From RGIG2041 sp045652745 (GTDB lineage Bacteria; Bacillota; Clostridia; UBA1381; UMGS1253): a DNA stretch of 64,000 bases. The notes below the pieces were generated by a model, which worked only from the letters and a program-made list of their open reading frames with translations, was not told where the DNA came from and ran no database searches. Numbering within the stretch: the first letter of the stretch is position 1; each line of letters begins with the position of its first letter. The translations under genes were made by a program, and so were the position numbers. Location of the stretch: contig JAZRUW010000009.1 in NCBI GenBank assembly GCA_045652745.1, forward strand, positions 32,406 to 96,405, in the 5' to 3' direction. Of the stretch, positions 61,290-64,000 are shown in pieces.

Positions 61290-61329
61290 AAAATGCATCT
61301 GATACGATTGTGTATCAGATGCATTTTTT
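61290..61329. terminator. Bidirectional terminator between RAYT and queT
   Basis: Perfect 16-bp stem AAAATGCATCTGATAC and its complement, loop GATTGT, T6. Confidence 0.88.
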
Positions 61330-61804
61330 ACTTAAACAACTTACTTTTTTCGACCGTACTTGCCAAAAGCACACCCAAAACGCCGCAAGAGAGAACTTCT
61401 CCGATGCATACGGTTAAAAACAGATACCACATGGCATCGGGTACACCATAGACGTACGCAAGCACGAACGGTACAATCAGCGTGTTTGCCAAAATCGGAT
61501 AAACCGGCGCAAGCCACTTGCTTTTTTTGGAAAGATAGCGTGTGCCGAGCGCACCGAGCAAAGTGGCGAGCGTGCCGAATACCACGTCCCAGAATGCACA
61601 ACCGGTCAGCAGGTTTGCCAAAAGGCAACCGACGGCAAGGCCCGGCACGGCAGCCGGTGTAAACAACGGCAGTACGGTCAGCGCTTCGGAGAAACGGATT
61701 TGTACTGCGCCGCTTGCCAATCCGAGCAGGTTTGCAAGATACGTCAGCACGACATACAAGGCGGCAATCAGTGCCGCCGTGGTCAAGGTTTTAGTTTTTT
61801 TCAT
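61328..61804 (-). CDS. queT: Queuosine precursor transporter QueT
   Basis: A 158-residue ECF-type substrate-binding membrane protein with five or six helices: TAALIAALYVVLTYLANLLGLA, FSEALTVLPLFTPAAVPGLAVG, and ANLLTGCAFWDVVFGTLATLLGA. The QueT family imports queuine or preQ1-like precursors together with an ECF energising module encoded elsewhere. A preQ1-I-like riboswitch directly upstream supports the call, as does queG at the other end of the window. Confidence 0.92.
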   Translation of the reverse strand: MKKTKTLTTAALIAALYVVLTYLANLLGLASGAVQIRFSEALTVLPLFTPAAVPGLAVGCLLANLLTGCAFWDVVFGTLATLLGALGTRYLSKKSKWLAPVYPILANTLIVPFVLAYVYGVPDAMWYLFLTVCIGEVLSCGVLGVLLASTVEKSKLFK

Positions 61805-61812
61805 TTGTTATA

Positions 61813-61857
61813 TCTCCCTAGTTTTGATTTAAGTGAGGATGGTTTCGAACTCACTGT
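61813..61857 (-). promoter_or_regulatory. preQ1-I riboswitch upstream of queT
   Basis: On the minus strand the leader reads CAGTGAGTTCGAAACCATCC, then TCACTTAAATCAAAACTAGG and GAG. The GTGAG/CTCAC stem, the C-rich loop and the A-rich tail ending in ACTAGG match the preQ1 class I layout. Its 3' strand is the ribosome site itself (AGGGAG), implying translational control. It begins at the predicted transcript start. Confidence 0.75.
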
Positions 61858-61862
61858 GCGGT

Positions 61863-61891
61863 ATTATAACACAGTGTTTTGGTTTGTGCAA
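61863..61891 (-). promoter_or_regulatory. Promoter of queT
   Basis: On the minus strand TTGCAC (61886-61891), 17 bp, TATAAT (61863-61868); the riboswitch begins about six bases downstream. Confidence 0.75.
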
Positions 61892-61972
61892 TGAAAAAAT
61901 TAAAAAAAGGTGGAAAAGGGCCACTATTTACGGTAGAATTAAATTAGAGAATAGGAGTGGAGGCTATAATTT

Positions 61973-64000
61973 ATGAAACTGAAAAAAGTAATCGCTATTT
62001 TGATGGTGGGTGTGCTTGGCATTTCGGCTATACCGACCTTTGCCGGTGCGGCAAAGGTACGCTTTCCGGAAAAGCCGGCGAGGTATACCGGCGGTCAAAT
62101 CGACTTATCGAAAGCGGAGCACCTTGTGTTCTCTACGGATTTCCAGGATTACTTTCCGGGGAATAAACCGCGCGCGGTGGCAACGGATATGAACCAGTGG
62201 TCGAAGATCACGTCCACCGATACGGCGAAAGTTGTTGTTGCGGCAGATGAAACGGATCCGGACAATCACTACCTGGTTTATGAAGTTGTGCCGGAGCGTG
62301 CAGAAAAGGGCGATCCTGCCATGCAGAAAAATTTCAACATCTCCGGCTATAAACCGGTAATTTACGTCGGCTTTGCACTCGATACCATGGGTGGTAGACG
62401 CTTAAATGTGCGTGTTGCCGACAGCGTAAAGACCAGAATTAACATTGATTTGAGCAAGGAAGACTTTGATACGGCATACATAACGGCAGCGCTCGATTTC
62501 GAGAAAATGGTTTTTGAACTTTATGTGGACGGTGCCTGTGTAAGACAGACGGAAATTCCGGACGATTGGGATTTTGACAATAACTTTACCTTCAATTTGC
62601 AGAGTACACTGCAACCGGGAGAAAAACTCGGTATTGATAACGTAGAGTTTTATTCGAGCATGACCACCTTCGGCAAGGCGCCGATCCCGGATGTGGAAAA
62701 GGAATTTGCCGGCGATACGGCGATTTTAAAGCCTTTGCGTACGGGGCATCCGCGCTTGTGGTTTAACGAGGAAAATTCCTTTGAGGATTTGAAAAACCGC
62801 ATTGCGGAAAGTGAATATCTGCAGGCGGTCTACAACAGTTTTAAACGGAAGGTGGATGAGGGGCATTTAGAGGCAAAGCCGTATGAAAAAGTTGTTTCCT
62901 CCGATCGATCACCGTATCTTAAATGGGCGAGAAGTTCGGAAAACCGCATGATCGGTTTGGCGTTCTTTTATGCGATGACGGGCGAAGAAAAGTACAAAGA
63001 CCGCGCGCTTGCGGAGATGAAGAGTGTGTTTGAAATCGGCAACTGGATTAACGGTTCTGCGCTTGCGGTGTCTGAAATGAGCACGGGCGTGGCGCTTGCA
63101 TATGACTGGATGTATAATGATTTAACTACTGAACAACGCAAGTTTGTTGAAGAAGGCCTTTTAGAAAACGCCCTTGTGGATATGGCAAAATCCTTTGCCG
63201 GCAAGGGCGGTATCAACAACTACATGAACGATACGGGCAATAACCGAGGTGTTGTCAATGATGGTTCGGCCATTATCGCAGCGCTGGCGATGTATGAGGC
63301 ATACCCGAAGTGTATGAGCCTGATTTTGGACGGCGCGGGTAAAAAAATGCCGGAGTCCATGGTTTGCTATGAGCCGGAAGGTGCATGGTATGAAGGTATC
63401 AGTTACTGGAATCTGACCACACGTTATGCGGCGTTTACCACGATGGCGCTGATAACTTCGCTCAAGCCGGGGGCAGCATTGCCGCGTGTACTTGATTTTT
63501 CAAGCGAGCCGGGGTTTGCACAGACGGCAGAATATGTTATGTATACCAACGGTCCGGTTGGTGCATTCAACTACGGAGATGCAAGCCCCGAACCGCTGGC
63601 TACCGGGCCGCTGTACTGGCTGGCCAATCAGTTTGATGAGCCGGCGTATGCGGCATATCAGTACAACAATTTTGATAAAGACACGTTGCCGAGCGGCTAT
63701 TTGTCTAATCAGATTTTTCTGATTATGAATATGAATGTGGCAGATACGGATGCTTCGCGGTTTGCAGATTTTCCGCTCGGTCGTATGTACTCGAGTGATT
63801 GGTGCGATATTATGCTGATGCGTAATTCGTGGTTGACCAATGATGCAACCTATGTCGGCATTCAGGGCGGCCACAACGGCGCAAGCCATTCGGTGTATTC
63901 TCTCGGTAACTATATGTTACAGGCACAGGGTGAAACCTGGGTTACTATGCGTCCGAGATATGACTATGATTGGCCGGGCGAGCGCTACATGTATTATCAG
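61973..64000 (+). CDS. Secreted heparinase II/III-like protein, 3'-truncated by the window
   Basis: The first 676 residues are visible and the frame is still open at the edge. It begins with a signal peptide (MKLKKVIAILMVGVLG, ending TFAGAAK). A beta-rich module of about 210 residues follows, possibly a carbohydrate-binding domain (YKPVIYVGFALDTMGGRRL; FELYVDGACV). From about residue 250 an alpha/alpha-toroid begins (HPRLWFNEENSFEDLKNRI; FFYAMTGEEKYKDRALAEM; GVALAYDWMYNDLT; NNRGVVNDGSAIIAALAMYE; YEGISYWNLTTRYAAFTTMAL), as in heparinase II/III lyases, with HNGASHSVYSLGNYMLQAQGE starting the beta-sandwich. It probably cleaves uronic-acid-containing polysaccharides outside the cell. Substrate not determinable. 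GGAGTGGAGG precedes the ATG. Confidence 0.8.
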   Translation, partial: MKLKKVIAILMVGVLGISAIPTFAGAAKVRFPEKPARYTGGQIDLSKAEHLVFSTDFQDYFPGNKPRAVATDMNQWSKITSTDTAKVVVAADETDPDNHYLVYEVVPERAEKGDPAMQKNFNISGYKPVIYVGFALDTMGGRRLNVRVADSVKTRINIDLSKEDFDTAYITAALDFEKMVFELYVDGACVRQTEIPDDWDFDNNFTFNLQSTLQPGEKLGIDNVEFYSSMTTFGKAPIPDVEKEFAGDTAILKPLRTGHPRLWFNEENSFEDLKNRIAESEYLQAVYNSFKRKVDEGHLEAKPYEKVVSSDRSPYLKWARSSENRMIGLAFFYAMTGEEKYKDRALAEMKSVFEIGNWINGSALAVSEMSTGVALAYDWMYNDLTTEQRKFVEEGLLENALVDMAKSFAGKGGINNYMNDTGNNRGVVNDGSAIIAALAMYEAYPKCMSLILDGAGKKMPESMVCYEPEGAWYEGISYWNLTTRYAAFTTMALITSLKPGAALPRVLDFSSEPGFAQTAEYVMYTNGPVGAFNYGDASPEPLATGPLYWLANQFDEPAYAAYQYNNFDKDTLPSGYLSNQIFLIMNMNVADTDASRFADFPLGRMYSSDWCDIMLMRNSWLTNDATYVGIQGGHNGASHSVYSLGNYMLQAQGETWVTMRPRYDYDWPGERYMYYQ

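Overview
The window looks like chromosome from a spore-forming clostridial Firmicute, probably an uncultured gut or rumen Oscillospirales relative. The signs are the spoIIAA-spoIIAB-sigF operon, spoIIM next to xerD, noc next to rsmG, YycI and UppP, AGGAGG-type ribosome sites, many TTGaca-17-TAtaaT promoters and a moderate G+C content. No rRNA, tRNA, CRISPR array or prophage was seen. About 57 protein genes are called, both ends cut genes, and most of the space is housekeeping.

Layout. 1-7 kb: a truncated amidohydrolase/acyltransferase fusion, a membrane-anchored serine hydrolase, a GH13 glycosidase, and a DUF5693/MurJ-type pair. 7-11.2 kb: queG, then an AraC-type regulator divergent from an N-acetylhexosamine kinase, with four operator-like repeats spaced exactly 21 bp between them; a decayed isomerase pseudogene and a YhcH gene follow. 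11-29 kb: ppa, tex, an Lrp/aminotransferase pair, lepA-hemW, a glucose-type PTS permease, nth, glyA, a PfkB kinase, the sigma-F operon and pgcA.

29-38 kb: a minus-strand envelope-polysaccharide operon. It holds a hexapeptide acyltransferase, a MurJ-type flippase, an acyltransferase-GT4 fusion, a DUF4330 protein, an O-antigen-ligase-like polymerase, a GT4-CsaB pyruvyltransferase fusion and finally cysK. It appears to encode building, capping, export and polymerisation of a pyruvylated and acylated surface glycan. Just upstream sits a 307-bp inverted-repeat element with nested hairpins.

38-46 kb: uracil/xanthine permease with an attenuator-like leader, a phosphodiester glycosidase, spoIIM, xerD followed by non-coding direct repeats, a zinc-ribbon protein and gdhA. 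46-53 kb, minus strand: a DivIVA-like protein, uppP, yycI, ygiQ, folD, rsmG and noc. 53-57 kb: ACT regulator, hom, lysC, rlmB. 57-64 kb: an AT-rich zinc-ribbon membrane gene, a cluster of hairpin repeats, yfcE, cdd-udp, a REP-associated transposase carrying two REP copies inside its own reading frame, queT under a preQ1-I-like riboswitch, and the start of a secreted heparinase II/III-like lyase.

The most unusual items are the AraC 21-bp repeat array, the structured element at 38.06-38.37 kb whose loop motif recurs in the gdhA terminator, the REPs inside the transposase gene, and the three fused enzymes. None clearly amounts to a new defence or mobile system.
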